DNA from: Leifsonia sp. ku-ls
Lineage (GTDB): Bacteria > Actinomycetota > Actinomycetes > Actinomycetales > Microbacteriaceae
Assembly: GCA_003367665.1 (NCBI GenBank)
Contig: QKXI01000009.1
Span: 100 to 64,099, forward strand
Direction of reading: 5' to 3'
DNA: 64,000 bases
Shown here: piece by piece, positions 1-8,028 of the stretch
How the letters are laid out: the number at the start of each line of letters is the position of its first letter
Numbering within the stretch: position 1 is the first letter of the stretch
Position numbers and translations under genes: made by a program
Notes under the pieces: generated by a model
Told to the model about the DNA's origin: nothing
Databases searched by the model: none
Seen by the model: only the letters and a program-made list of their open reading frames with translations

Positions 1-90
1 CTGGCGGTGTGGCTGCGTCTGGCGGTGTGGCTGCGCCTGGCGGCTCGGCTGCGCCTGGCGGCTCGGCTGCGTCCGGCGGCTCGGCTGCGC
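1..90. repeat. Five tandem copies of an 18-bp unit at the left edge
   Basis: Five direct copies of an 18-bp unit (CTGGCGGTGTGGCTGCGT and close variants) fill positions 1-90. On the plus strand one frame reads as a repeating Ala-Ala-Pro-Gly-Gly-Ser hexapeptide. On the minus strand one frame reads as Ala-Ala-Glu-Pro-Pro-Gly. Either could be a low-complexity linker or tail of a gene that leaves the window. No start or stop inside the window settles it, and the minus frame has no start codon near the marR stop. Confidence 0.8.
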
Positions 91-126
91 CTGCCGCGCG
101 GCCGTACCCGCCGGCGCGCCCGCCCC

Positions 127-630
127 TCAGCCCGCCGCGCGACGCCGCCGTGGCGCGGCCGAGCGCGGCGGGTTGGACCGCATGTGGTCGCGCACGAGGG
201 CGAGCACGCGGTCGAGTTCGTGCACGTCCTCGCCGGAGAGCGGGGCGAGCAGCAGTTGCCGCAGCACCGCGATGTGGCCGGGGAAGACCGCCGCGAGCAC
301 GTCCCGGCCGGCGTCCGTGATCGTGACGGTCACGCTGCGCTCGTCGTCGCGCGCCGGCGCCCTGGTCACGAGGCCCCTCTGTTCGAGGACCTGCGCCTGG
401 TAGGTGAGACCGCTGCGGCTGTAGACGACGCCGTCGGCCAGGTCGGTCATGCGCTGGCTGCCGTCCGGCGCGTCGCCCAGCCGGGCGAGCAGCTGGAACT
501 GCACGTAGCTGAGCTCGCCGGCGTCGCGCAGCTGCTGTTCGACCGTGTGCTTCAGCAGGCTGCTGACCTCGATCAGCGAGAAGTAGGCGCTCAGCTCCGC
601 GGGGTCGAGGGCGGGACGTTCCTCTGGCAT
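127..630 (-). CDS. MarR-family transcriptional regulator
   Basis: This 167-residue protein is a normal-length MarR winged-helix repressor. Residues 30-100 carry the DNA-binding core (YVQFQLLARLGD, then MTDLADGVVYSRSGLTYQ as recognition helix region, then QRGLVTRAPARDDERSVTV as the wing). The C terminus is an Arg/Ala-rich tail. It is transcribed divergently from an NADPH:quinone-oxidoreductase-like gene and probably represses both genes through the two palindromes at 645-662 and 680-697. A -10-like TAGACT (637-642, minus strand) ends 6 nt before the ATG, so the mRNA may be leaderless. The inducer is unknown; partners of this kind usually respond to quinones, phenolics or oxidants. Confidence 0.88.
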   Translation of the reverse strand: MPEERPALDPAELSAYFSLIEVSSLLKHTVEQQLRDAGELSYVQFQLLARLGDAPDGSQRMTDLADGVVYSRSGLTYQAQVLEQRGLVTRAPARDDERSVTVTITDAGRDVLAAVFPGHIAVLRQLLLAPLSGEDVHELDRVLALVRDHMRSNPPRSAAPRRRRAAG

Positions 631-644
631 GCCGACAGTCTACT

Positions 645-662
645 TGCTTCGAACTCGAAGCA
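645..662. promoter_or_regulatory. MarR operator 1
   Basis: TGCTTCGAACTCGAAGCA is palindromic except for the central two bases. It sits directly upstream of the putative marR -10 box, in the position where bound repressor would block marR transcription. Confidence 0.75.
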
Positions 663-679
663 GTGTTATCGTCCTACTG

Positions 680-697
680 TGCTTCGAATTCGAAGCA
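680..697. promoter_or_regulatory. MarR operator 2 (perfect palindrome)
   Basis: TGCTTCGAATTCGAAGCA is a perfect 18-bp palindrome and a near copy of operator 1. The centres are 35 bp apart. It lies just downstream of a plausible promoter for the oxidoreductase gene (TTGCTT at 644-649, 17-bp spacer, TATCGT at 667-672). Confidence 0.8.
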
Positions 698-722
698 AAT
701 CGATGAGAGAGAGAAGTCAGCC

Positions 723-1658
723 ATGAAGGCAGTACGGTTCCACCAGCACGGCGGCCCGGAAGTGCTGCGCTACGAAGAGGTCGAGAAGCCGACGGCCGGT
801 CCCGGCCAGGTGCTCGTCCGCGTCGCCGGCGTCGCGTTCAATCCCGCCGACGGCGGCATCCGGGCGGGTACCCTTCCCATCCCGGTCGCCCTGCCGCACA
901 TCCCGGGCTACGACGTCTCGGGCACGGTCGCCGCGCTTGGTGAGGGGATCGACCGATTCGCGGTCGGGGATGCCGTGATCGGGTTCTTCCCGATGACCGA
1001 CGACGGCGGTGCCGCCGAATACGTGGTGGCGCCCGCGGGGGCGCTCGTCGCGGCTCCCACGAGCGTCGCGCTGGCGGACGCGGCCGGCTTGCCGTCCGTC
1101 GGCCTGACCGCGTGGCAGGCGCTCTTCGACGAGGCCGGCCTGCGACCGGGTCAGCGGGTGCTGATCGTCGGCGCCGGCGGTCCGGTCGGCGGGTACGCCG
1201 TCCAGCTCGCGGCGAGGGCGGGCGCCCACGTGATCGCGACCGCCAGCCCGCGCAGCCGAGAGGGTGTCCTCGCCTCCGGCGCGGCCGAGGTGGTCGACCA
1301 CACGACGACGTCGCTGCTCGACGCGGTGACCGAGCCGGTGGATGTGCTCCTCAACCTCGCGCCGCTCGACCCCGACGAGTTCGCGCGCCTCGTCGTGCTC
1401 GTCGCAGACGGCGGCGTGGTCGTGAGCACGACCGCGTGGATGCCGGCTCCGTCCGACGAGCGGCGCGGCGTGCGCGGCGTCGTGGTGTTCGTCCGGAGCG
1501 ACGCCGCCCAGCTGGCCGAGCTGGTGTCCCGCGTCGACCGCGGCGACCTCCGGATCGACATCGCCCGGCGGGTGCCGCTGGGTGAGCTCGCCGCCGTCCA
1601 TGCTGAGTCGGCGGCCGGGACGCTTCGAGGGAAGGTCGTCGCGCTCCCCGGGACGTGA
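723..1658 (+). CDS. NADP-dependent alcohol dehydrogenase/quinone oxidoreductase-like (zinc-independent MDR family)
   Basis: This 311-residue medium-chain dehydrogenase/reductase probably reduces quinones or enones with NADPH in the cytosol. The N-terminal GroES-like domain starts MKAVRFHQHGGPEVL. The Rossmann fold at about residues 140-210 has VGAGGPVGGYAVQLA, where the family usually has GxGxxG. The structural-zinc Cys cluster of zinc ADHs is absent. An in-frame start lies upstream at 663, but the ATG at 723 follows a GAGAGAG ribosome site and gives the family N terminus. It is divergent from marR and controlled by the paired operators. The true substrate cannot be read from sequence. Confidence 0.87.
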   Translation: MKAVRFHQHGGPEVLRYEEVEKPTAGPGQVLVRVAGVAFNPADGGIRAGTLPIPVALPHIPGYDVSGTVAALGEGIDRFAVGDAVIGFFPMTDDGGAAEYVVAPAGALVAAPTSVALADAAGLPSVGLTAWQALFDEAGLRPGQRVLIVGAGGPVGGYAVQLAARAGAHVIATASPRSREGVLASGAAEVVDHTTTSLLDAVTEPVDVLLNLAPLDPDEFARLVVLVADGGVVVSTTAWMPAPSDERRGVRGVVVFVRSDAAQLAELVSRVDRGDLRIDIARRVPLGELAAVHAESAAGTLRGKVVALPGT

Positions 1659-1681
1659 CCGCTTGTACCTGGCGTCGCGAA

Positions 1682-1720
1682 GCGGCCCCGGAATGTACAC
1701 GCTGTACATGCCGGGGCCGC
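1682..1720 (+). terminator. Strong hairpin after the MDR gene
   Basis: A 10-bp GC stem (GCGGCCCCGG with CCGGGGCCGC) encloses a second 7-bp stem (ATGTACA, loop CGC, TGTACAT). It begins 23 nt after the stop codon at 1658. There is no T tract, as is common in high-GC actinobacteria. Confidence 0.65.
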
Positions 1721-1732
1721 GCGCATGCGGCC

Positions 1733-1738
1733 TAGCAT
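1733..1738 (+). promoter_or_regulatory. -10 box of a leaderless small gene
   Basis: TAGCAT lies 7 nt before the ATG at 1746. The following TCCGGACATGAGC is identical to the sequence at the gabT start (13420-13432), which also has a TANNNT box at the same distance. Confidence 0.5.
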
Positions 1739-1745
1739 TCCGGAC

Positions 1746-1874
1746 ATGAGCGCGGACATCGATGTCGAACAGGAGCGGGTGATCGTCCCTCACGACACCG
1801 CCCGCAGCCCGCTGTGGACGGCCCCCGTCTGGCTCTCCGACGGGCTCGACTCCGTCATCCTCGGCTACGACTGA
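1746..1874 (+). CDS. Small acidic protein upstream of a flavoenzyme, unknown function
   Basis: This 42-codon reading frame starts MSADIDVEQERVIVPHDT, contains SPLWTAPVWLSDGLDS, and ends ILGYD. It has no signal peptide or membrane segment and no Cys. It follows a -10-like box by 7 nt with no room for a ribosome site, which suggests leaderless translation. The stop is 8 nt before the GTG of the sarcosine-oxidase-like gene, so the two are very likely cotranscribed. It is too short for a normal enzyme; an accessory subunit, a peptide substrate of the flavoenzyme or a translated leader are all possible. I do not recognise it. Confidence 0.55.
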   Translation: MSADIDVEQERVIVPHDTARSPLWTAPVWLSDGLDSVILGYD

Positions 1875-1882
1875 GCGGCGTC

Positions 1883-3037
1883 GTGGACGTCCTCGTCATC
1901 GGCGCGGGCGCGTGGGGCCTGCCGAGCGCCCTGAACCTCGCCTCCCGCGGGCACCGCGTCACGCTGGTCGACCAGTACGGTCCGGGGAACCCGTACGCGT
2001 CGTCGGGGGGCACCACCCGGCTGTGGCGTGCGGCCGACCCGTCCGAGCGGCGGGCGCGGGCGCAGCTGCGGGCGATCGCCGCGATGGACCGGCTGGGGGC
2101 GCGCCTCGGCACGCCCGTCACCCGGCGGCTCGGACTGCTCTGGCGTGACGACGCGCAGCTGGAATCCACGCGTGCGTCTCTGGACGCCGTCGGCAGCCCC
2201 TACCGCCCGGTCCGCGCCTCCGAGGTGGGCGAGGTGTTCCCGGGTCTGCGGCCCGACGGGCGCGACGCCCTCCTGGTCGAGCAGGCCGGGGTGGTGCTCG
2301 CGGACGTCCTGCTCGCGGGGGCGATGCGGAGCTTCCGCGACAGCGGTGGTCGCGCACAGGTGCGCACCGGGGTCGCTGCGGTCGAGGTCTCCGGGCCGGG
2401 GGTGACCGCCCGTACCGTCGCAGGGGAGCTGTTGCGCGCCGACCACGTGGTGATCGCCGCCGGTCCGGGATCGCGTCGGCTGCTGGCCGGCCTCGGCGTG
2501 CGGCTGCCGCTGCAGAGCTACCTGGAGCAGGTGGTCCACTTCCCCGACCCCGGACACCCCGACCGCTACGACCGCTTCCCGTGCTTCTTCGACGCGCCGT
2601 CGGGCGACGAGCCCGGCATCTACTGCATGCCGGCCGGCGAGAAGGGCTACAAGGTCGGCCTGGACGCGCCGCTGCGGCGACTCGAGCCCGGCGACGACGA
2701 CCGGTCGCCGGTGGAGGCGCGCACCGAGCGCATCCGCCGCCGGGTGGAGCGCGACCTGACGTCGATCGTGGCCGTGCCGGGTGAGCAGCAGGTGTGCTCG
2801 TGGACCGACTCGCCCGACGGCGACTTCGTCATCGACCGGCTCTCCGACCGGGTCACGGTGGCGTGCGGCGACTCGGGCGAGGGGTTCAAGTTCAGCGCCC
2901 TCGTCGGCGAGCACGTCGCCGACCTGGTGGAGGACCGCGCCGATCCCGAGCTCGCCGAGCAGTGGGGCGTCGCGCGGCTGCCGGAGGAGGCGGAGGGCTG
3001 CGACGTGCGCGCCCCCTCCGCGATGGGTCGGCACTGA
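1883..3037 (+). CDS. FAD-dependent amine oxidase, sarcosine/N-methyltryptophan oxidase type
   Basis: This 384-residue protein is a DAO-fold flavoprotein that likely oxidises the C-N bond of an N-methyl or secondary amino acid and produces H2O2. The FAD-binding Rossmann motif GAGAWG is at residues 6-11, followed by SGGTTRLWR typical of monomeric sarcosine oxidases. Near residue 305, CSWTDSPDGDFVID aligns with the segment whose Cys holds FAD covalently in that family, followed by GDSGEGFKFSALVGE. GTG 1883 is chosen because the flavin motif must be near the N terminus; an upstream GTG at 1814 lies inside the preceding small gene. Length matches the family (370-390). The substrate is not determined. 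Confidence 0.82.
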   Translation: MDVLVIGAGAWGLPSALNLASRGHRVTLVDQYGPGNPYASSGGTTRLWRAADPSERRARAQLRAIAAMDRLGARLGTPVTRRLGLLWRDDAQLESTRASLDAVGSPYRPVRASEVGEVFPGLRPDGRDALLVEQAGVVLADVLLAGAMRSFRDSGGRAQVRTGVAAVEVSGPGVTARTVAGELLRADHVVIAAGPGSRRLLAGLGVRLPLQSYLEQVVHFPDPGHPDRYDRFPCFFDAPSGDEPGIYCMPAGEKGYKVGLDAPLRRLEPGDDDRSPVEARTERIRRRVERDLTSIVAVPGEQQVCSWTDSPDGDFVIDRLSDRVTVACGDSGEGFKFSALVGEHVADLVEDRADPELAEQWGVARLPEEAEGCDVRAPSAMGRH

Positions 3038-3059
3038 CCCGACCGCGGCGGGCCGGTGA

Positions 3060-3596
3060 TCACACCGGCGCGAGCGCCTCGATCGGCGGATGCGGCAGCG
3101 TGACGTGGATGCGGTCCCCTGCGCGCACGACGCCGCCCGCGATCACGATCGCCATCACCCCGGCCTTGCGCACCACGGCGCCGTGCTCATCCGTCGCGAC
3201 GACCTGCTTGAGCAGCCCGGGCCGGAACCGGTCGATCTGCACGCACGGGTTGCGCAGGCCGGTCAGCTCGACGACCGCCTCCTCGCCGATGCGCAGCCGG
3301 GCGCCGCGGGGCAGGCCGAGGAGGTCGAGCCCCTCCGTGGTGATGTTCTCGCCGAGCTGACCCGGCTCCACGTCCGCGGTGACCTCGTCGAAGAGCTCCC
3401 GGTGGATGAGGTGGACCTGGCGCAGGTTCGGCTGCGTCGGATCCCGCCGCACGCGCGAGAGGTGCTGCACCGTCGCGCCGAAGTGGGCGTCGCCCTCCAC
3501 TCCGAGCCCCGCGACGAGCCGGATCGACTCCTCCGGCGCCTTCGAGAAGTTGTGCCTCCCGTCGCGGCTGACCCCGATCACGCGTGCGCTCGTCAT
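3060..3596 (-). CDS. MOSC-domain protein
   Basis: The 178-residue protein is a stand-alone MOSC (molybdenum cofactor sulfurase C-terminal) domain. Such proteins use a conserved Cys to carry or transfer sulfur, often to or from molybdenum cofactor. The landmarks are GVEGDAHFG near residue 35, VHLIHRELFDEV, GQLGENITTEGLDL and the Cys-bearing LRNPCVQIDRFRPGL near residue 125. ATG 3596 (MTSARVIGVSRDG) is chosen; a GTG at 3626 would add ten Arg-rich residues without a ribosome site. It is convergent with the flavoenzyme gene, with 22 nt between stops. No molybdenum enzyme gene lies nearby. Confidence 0.85.
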   Translation of the reverse strand: MTSARVIGVSRDGRHNFSKAPEESIRLVAGLGVEGDAHFGATVQHLSRVRRDPTQPNLRQVHLIHRELFDEVTADVEPGQLGENITTEGLDLLGLPRGARLRIGEEAVVELTGLRNPCVQIDRFRPGLLKQVVATDEHGAVVRKAGVMAIVIAGGVVRAGDRIHVTLPHPPIEALAPV

Positions 3597-3657
3597 CCGA
3601 CCATCGTGTCGCGCGCGGGCCGGCACGTCCAGGGGCGTCCGGCGCGTCGCGGCGTCC

Positions 3658-5616
3658 TCAGATCTCGACGTCGCTCCCCATCGTCACCGTGCGCAGCGGT
3701 GGCAGGTCGAAGCGGGCGGCCGGGTCGGCCGCGTTGTGGGCGAGCGCGACGAACAGCGACCGCCTCCAGCGCACCATGCTCCTGGTGCGCGTGGTGCGGA
3801 TCGCGCCGCGGGAGATGAAGTACGACGCGTGCGCGAGCGCGTCCGGCTCGATCGGCAGGGCCCCCACGCGGCACGCGGCCCGCAGCGCCTTCGGGATGTC
3901 CGGGTCGTCGGAGAAGCCGAAGCGGATGCCCAAGTACTCGATGCCGTCGTCCGCGTACCCCAGGTCGTCGTACTCGAACGCTTCCGTCGGCGGCACGTGC
4001 GGCACCTGGGCGAAGCCGACGGAGACGATGATGACGTGCTCGTGCAGCACGTGGTTGTGCTTGACGTTGGCCCGCAGCGCCAGCGGCGTGCTGTCCTTGT
4101 TCGGGTGAGGGAAGACCGCGACGCCCGGCACGCGCGGCAGCCGCTCCTGCTGCACGTGCTCGATGAACTCCGTCAGCGACCCCTCTTTGCGCTTCCTGTC
4201 CTCCTGCACCAGGCGACGACCGCGCCGCCAGGTCGTCATGATCAGGATGACGACTCCCGCGATGAGCAGTGGCACCCAGCCGCCGTTGACGATCTTCGAC
4301 AGGTTGCCGGCCAGAAAGGCGAGCTCGAGTCCGCCGAAGGCGACGCCCGCGAGCACGATCTTCCACGGCGTCCAGTTCCACAGCCGCCGGGACACCAGCA
4401 GGAGCAGCACCGTGTCCACGACCAGGGCGCCGGTGACGGAGATGCCGTACGCCGTGGAGAGCCGATCGGACGAGCCGAAGGCGAGTGTGACCGCGATCAC
4501 GCCGAGGAAGAGCAGCATGTTGACGGCCGGCATGTAGATCTGGCCCCCCTCGCGCTCCGAGGTCTGTCGCACCGTCAGCGGGGGCAGCAGGCCGAGCTGT
4601 ACGGCCTGGCGCGACAGCGAGAACGCGCCGGAGATCACGGCCTGGCTCGCGATCACGGTGGCCGCCGTCGCCAGGATCACGACGGGCAGCCGGCTCCAGT
4701 CCGGGAACAGCAGGAAGAAGGGGTTCGCCTTCGCCACCGGGTGGTTCAGCACGAGCGCGGCCTGGCCGAGGTAGTTGAGCGTCAACGCCGGGAACACGAG
4801 GAAGAACCAGGCCCGGCGGATGGGGGAGCGGCCGAAGTGCCCCATGTCGGCGTAGAGCGCCTCCGCGCCGGTGATGACCAGCACCACGGCGCCGAGCGCG
4901 ATGAACGAGATCGCCGGGTGCGTCACGATGAACGCCACCGCGAACGTGGGCGAGAGCCCGACCAGCACCGACGGGTACTGCACGACCATCGCGAGCCCGG
5001 CCACGGCGAGCACGACGAACCAGAGCACCATGACCGGTCCGAACAGCACGCCGACCCGGCCGGTCCCGAACCGCTGCAGCACGAACAGCGCGATCAGGAT
5101 GACGGCGGCGATCGGCAGCACCAGGTGCGAGATGGCCGGCGTCGTGACGTGGAGGCCCTCGACGGCGGAGAGCACGCTGATCGCCGGGGTGATGATCGAG
5201 TCGCCGTAGAAGAGCGAGACGCCGACGATGCCGATCACGAGCAGCACCCCCGCTTTGCCCGCCTTGTGGGCGTACAGCCGCTGCGCGAGCGCGGCCAGGG
5301 CCATGACGCCGCCCTCGCCGTCGTTGTCGGCGCGCATCAGGATGCCGAGGTACTTGATCGAGACGATGATCGTGATGCTCCAGAACATCAGCGACACCAC
5401 CCCGTACACGTCGTCCTGGTTCGGCCGGACGGCCCCGCCGTCGAGCAGGAACACGGTCTTGAGCGCGTACAGCGGGCTGGTGCCGATGTCGCCGAAGACG
5501 ACGCCGAGCGCCGCGAGCGCCGTCGCGTATAGCGCGGGGCGGCCAACGCCCGCCGGGTGTCCGGGGGCGCCCGTGGACGGGGGACGCGTCCCGCCGGCGT
5601 CGGCTGTGACCTTCAT
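3658..5616 (-). CDS. kup: Low-affinity K+ uptake protein Kup
   Basis: This 652-residue KUP/HAK/KT-family permease imports K+ (probably with H+) across the cytoplasmic membrane. The family signature ALGVVFGDIGTSPLYALKTVF is near residues 36-56, and GDSIITPAISVLSAVEG is near 150. About twelve membrane helices are followed by a soluble C-terminal domain from about residue 460. The length equals typical Kup proteins (620-660). The start ATG has GGCGGGAG immediately before it. The leader shared with the divergent FUSC gene is under 100 bp, too short for a c-di-AMP riboswitch. Confidence 0.95.
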   Translation of the reverse strand: MKVTADAGGTRPPSTGAPGHPAGVGRPALYATALAALGVVFGDIGTSPLYALKTVFLLDGGAVRPNQDDVYGVVSLMFWSITIIVSIKYLGILMRADNDGEGGVMALAALAQRLYAHKAGKAGVLLVIGIVGVSLFYGDSIITPAISVLSAVEGLHVTTPAISHLVLPIAAVILIALFVLQRFGTGRVGVLFGPVMVLWFVVLAVAGLAMVVQYPSVLVGLSPTFAVAFIVTHPAISFIALGAVVLVITGAEALYADMGHFGRSPIRRAWFFLVFPALTLNYLGQAALVLNHPVAKANPFFLLFPDWSRLPVVILATAATVIASQAVISGAFSLSRQAVQLGLLPPLTVRQTSEREGGQIYMPAVNMLLFLGVIAVTLAFGSSDRLSTAYGISVTGALVVDTVLLLLVSRRLWNWTPWKIVLAGVAFGGLELAFLAGNLSKIVNGGWVPLLIAGVVILIMTTWRRGRRLVQEDRKRKEGSLTEFIEHVQQERLPRVPGVAVFPHPNKDSTPLALRANVKHNHVLHEHVIIVSVGFAQVPHVPPTEAFEYDDLGYADDGIEYLGIRFGFSDDPDIPKALRAACRVGALPIEPDALAHASYFISRGAIRTTRTRSMVRWRRSLFVALAHNAADPAARFDLPPLRTVTMGSDVEI

Positions 5617-5711
5617 CTCCCGCCACGGTACCCCCGGCGCGGGCCGCCCGCGCTAGTGTGTGGGGCGCGGCGCGCGCGCCGGCGGGCGCCGCCCCGGCGG
5701 GAGGAGGCCGC

Positions 5712-8006
5712 GTGCGCGTCATGTCCTGGTTGAGCGGCCACGACCCCGGGCTGATGGCGCTCCGGCGTGCCGGGCGGGCGGCGATCGCCGTGCCCCTGCT
5801 GTTCCTGCTCGGGAGCAGGGTCATCGGCAGCCCGGAGGTGGCGCTGTTCTCGGCGTTCGGCTCGTTCGCGCTGCTGCTGTTCGTCGACTTCGGCGGCCCG
5901 CTGGGGGAGCGCGTGCAGGCGCAGCTGGCGCTCGCCGTCGCCGGCGCGGTCCTCGTCACGCTGGGGACGCTCGCGTCGTCGCCGGTGTGGCTCTCCGCCA
6001 CAGGCATGGCCGTCGTCGCGCTCGTCGTGCTGTTCGCCGGCGCGGTCAGCTCGGTGATCGCGTCGTCCGGGACGTCGCTCCTGCTCACCTTCATCCTCCC
6101 GGTGATGCTGCCCGGAACGCCGGCGACGATCGGGCCGCGGCTGCTCGGCTGGGCGATCGCCGCGGCGGTCAGCGTCGCCGCGATCACCCTGCTGTGGCCG
6201 GCGCCCACCCGCGAGCCGCTGCGCGGGCGCGCCGTTGACGCGTGCCGGGCGCTCGCCGCGCGGGTGCGGGCCCTCACGCCGGGGACGGCGCCGCCAGAGC
6301 ACGCGCCGGACGCCGACGCGACCGCCGCGGAGGCGGAGTCGGCGGTGACGGCGCTGCACACCGGCTTCCTCGCGACCCCGTACCGGCCGACCGGGCTGAG
6401 CGCGCCCGCCCGCACGGTGGTACGCCTCGTCGACGAGCTGATCTGGCTGAACAGCGTCGTCGACCAGCTGGACCGCCACATCCGGATGCCGCACGACACA
6501 CCCGCGCCCGCGCACGACGCCTCCCGCGCCGTCCGGGAGGCCGCCGCCGACGTGCTCGACCGCGGCGCCGCGCTCCTCGCCGGCCACGGCGGCGACACGG
6601 CCGAGCTGGATGCCGCGGTCGAGCGCCTGGCTCGAGCGCGCAGCGCGGTGGAGGCCGCCACCCTCGCCCCGGCGTTCGCCGGGCTCGGGGCCGGCGACGG
6701 CGTGCCAGCGGGCATGTCGGCGGACGCCGTCATCGCCGCGCTCGGCCCCGGCTTCCGGGCGCAGGAGCTCGCGTACGCGGTGCTCACCGTCGGCCGGAAC
6801 ATCGCCCTCACCGCCCGGGCGGAACGGCGGACGTGGTGGCAGCGGGCACTCGGCCGTCAGCCGGGAGACCTGGCGAGCCCGGTCGCCGCCGCGGCCGAGC
6901 GCGCCTCCGGCTACCTCGGCCGGCACTCGGTCTGGCTGCGGAACAGCGTCCGCGGCGCCATCGGCCTCGGGCTCGCCGTGCTCGTCGCCAAGCTGACCGG
7001 CGTGGACCACGCGTTCTGGGTCGTGCTCGGCACCCTCTCGGTGCTCCGCTCGAACGCGCTCAGCACCGGCCAGACGGCGCTGCGGGGTGTGCTGGGGACG
7101 GTGGTCGGCGTCGTCGTCGGCGCCGCGGCGCTGCTGGCGATCGGCTCCAACCCGGTGGTGCTCTGGCTGGTGCTTCCCGTCGCCATCCTGGTCGCCGGGG
7201 TTGCGCCGTCCGCCATCTCGTTCACAGCGGGGCAGGCCGCGTTCACCGTCGTGCTGGTGCTGCTGTTCAACATCATCGCTCCGGCCGGGTGGACGGTGGG
7301 CCTGGTGCGGGTCGAGGATGTGGCCCTCGGCTGCGCGGTGAGCCTGGTCGTCGGCGCGCTGTTCTGGCCGCGGGGCGCGGCCGCGTCGCTCCGCTCTGCG
7401 GTCGGCGACGCCTACCTGGCCGGCGTGGAGTACCTCCGGGCCGCCGTCGCTTTCGGGGTGGGGAGGTGCGACCCGTCCGCGCCCGAGCATCCGGAGCCGC
7501 ACCAGCAGTCGCTGCGGGCCGCTGCGGCGTCCCGGCGGCTGGACGACGCGTTCCGCACGTTCCTGACCGAGCGCGGTTCCAAGTCGCGGCCGCTGTCGGA
7601 GGTCTCCGCCACGGTGACGGGGGTCGCCGGCGTCCGGCTGGCCGCCGACGCCGTCGTGGAGCTGTGGCGCGGGCAGGCGCCCGCCCACGGCGACCACGCC
7701 TCGACGCGGCTGGCGCTGCTCGATCCGATGGAGCGGCTGGAGCACTGGTACGCCACGCTCGCCGCCCAGCTCGTCGCGCTCGGCCCCCTGCCCGACCCGG
7801 ACCCGGTCGACCCCGCGGCCGCCGACGAGCTGGCGGCGGCCGTCCGCGACGATCTCGACGGACCGCCGGACGCGCTGGCGACCGCGGTGCGGATCATCTG
7901 GACCGCGGACTACCTGCAGGTGGTGCGCCGGCTGGAGCGGGCGATCGTGCGCCCGGCGATGCTCCTGCGCGACGAAGCGTCGCCGCGCACTCAGGGGCCG
8001 GCATGA
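5712..8006 (+). CDS. FUSC-family membrane protein (aromatic acid exporter-like)
   Basis: This 764-residue integral membrane protein has two hydrophobic blocks of about six helices each (residues 15-160 and 415-540), separated and followed by soluble helical domains, the usual layout of FUSC/YccC proteins. Family members export aromatic carboxylates or are of unknown transport role. GTG 5712 is preferred because GGGAGG at 5699-5704 lies 7 nt upstream; ATG 5721 is a close alternative, and GTG 5658 has no ribosome site. It is divergent from kup and 22 nt upstream of the amylase-family gene, so the two may be cotranscribed. The substrate cannot be inferred. Confidence 0.8.
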   Translation: MRVMSWLSGHDPGLMALRRAGRAAIAVPLLFLLGSRVIGSPEVALFSAFGSFALLLFVDFGGPLGERVQAQLALAVAGAVLVTLGTLASSPVWLSATGMAVVALVVLFAGAVSSVIASSGTSLLLTFILPVMLPGTPATIGPRLLGWAIAAAVSVAAITLLWPAPTREPLRGRAVDACRALAARVRALTPGTAPPEHAPDADATAAEAESAVTALHTGFLATPYRPTGLSAPARTVVRLVDELIWLNSVVDQLDRHIRMPHDTPAPAHDASRAVREAAADVLDRGAALLAGHGGDTAELDAAVERLARARSAVEAATLAPAFAGLGAGDGVPAGMSADAVIAALGPGFRAQELAYAVLTVGRNIALTARAERRTWWQRALGRQPGDLASPVAAAAERASGYLGRHSVWLRNSVRGAIGLGLAVLVAKLTGVDHAFWVVLGTLSVLRSNALSTGQTALRGVLGTVVGVVVGAAALLAIGSNPVVLWLVLPVAILVAGVAPSAISFTAGQAAFTVVLVLLFNIIAPAGWTVGLVRVEDVALGCAVSLVVGALFWPRGAAASLRSAVGDAYLAGVEYLRAAVAFGVGRCDPSAPEHPEPHQQSLRAAAASRRLDDAFRTFLTERGSKSRPLSEVSATVTGVAGVRLAADAVVELWRGQAPAHGDHASTRLALLDPMERLEHWYATLAAQLVALGPLPDPDPVDPAAADELAAAVRDDLDGPPDALATAVRIIWTADYLQVVRRLERAIVRPAMLLRDEASPRTQGPA

Positions 8007-8028
8007 GCGTGGGTGTACCAGTGGAGGC

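Noticed and set aside
3379-5532. 717-codon open frame on the plus strand over kup
   Set aside because: Antisense shadow of kup, rich in Arg/His/Asp with no recognisable fold.
5617-5711. c-di-AMP riboswitch upstream of kup
   Set aside because: The leader is under 100 bp, shared with a divergent gene, and shows no conserved riboswitch core.
3593-6811. 1072-codon open frame on the minus strand
   Set aside because: It is antisense or out of frame to kup and the FUSC gene, Arg/Ala/Pro-rich without domain motifs; an artefact of high GC.
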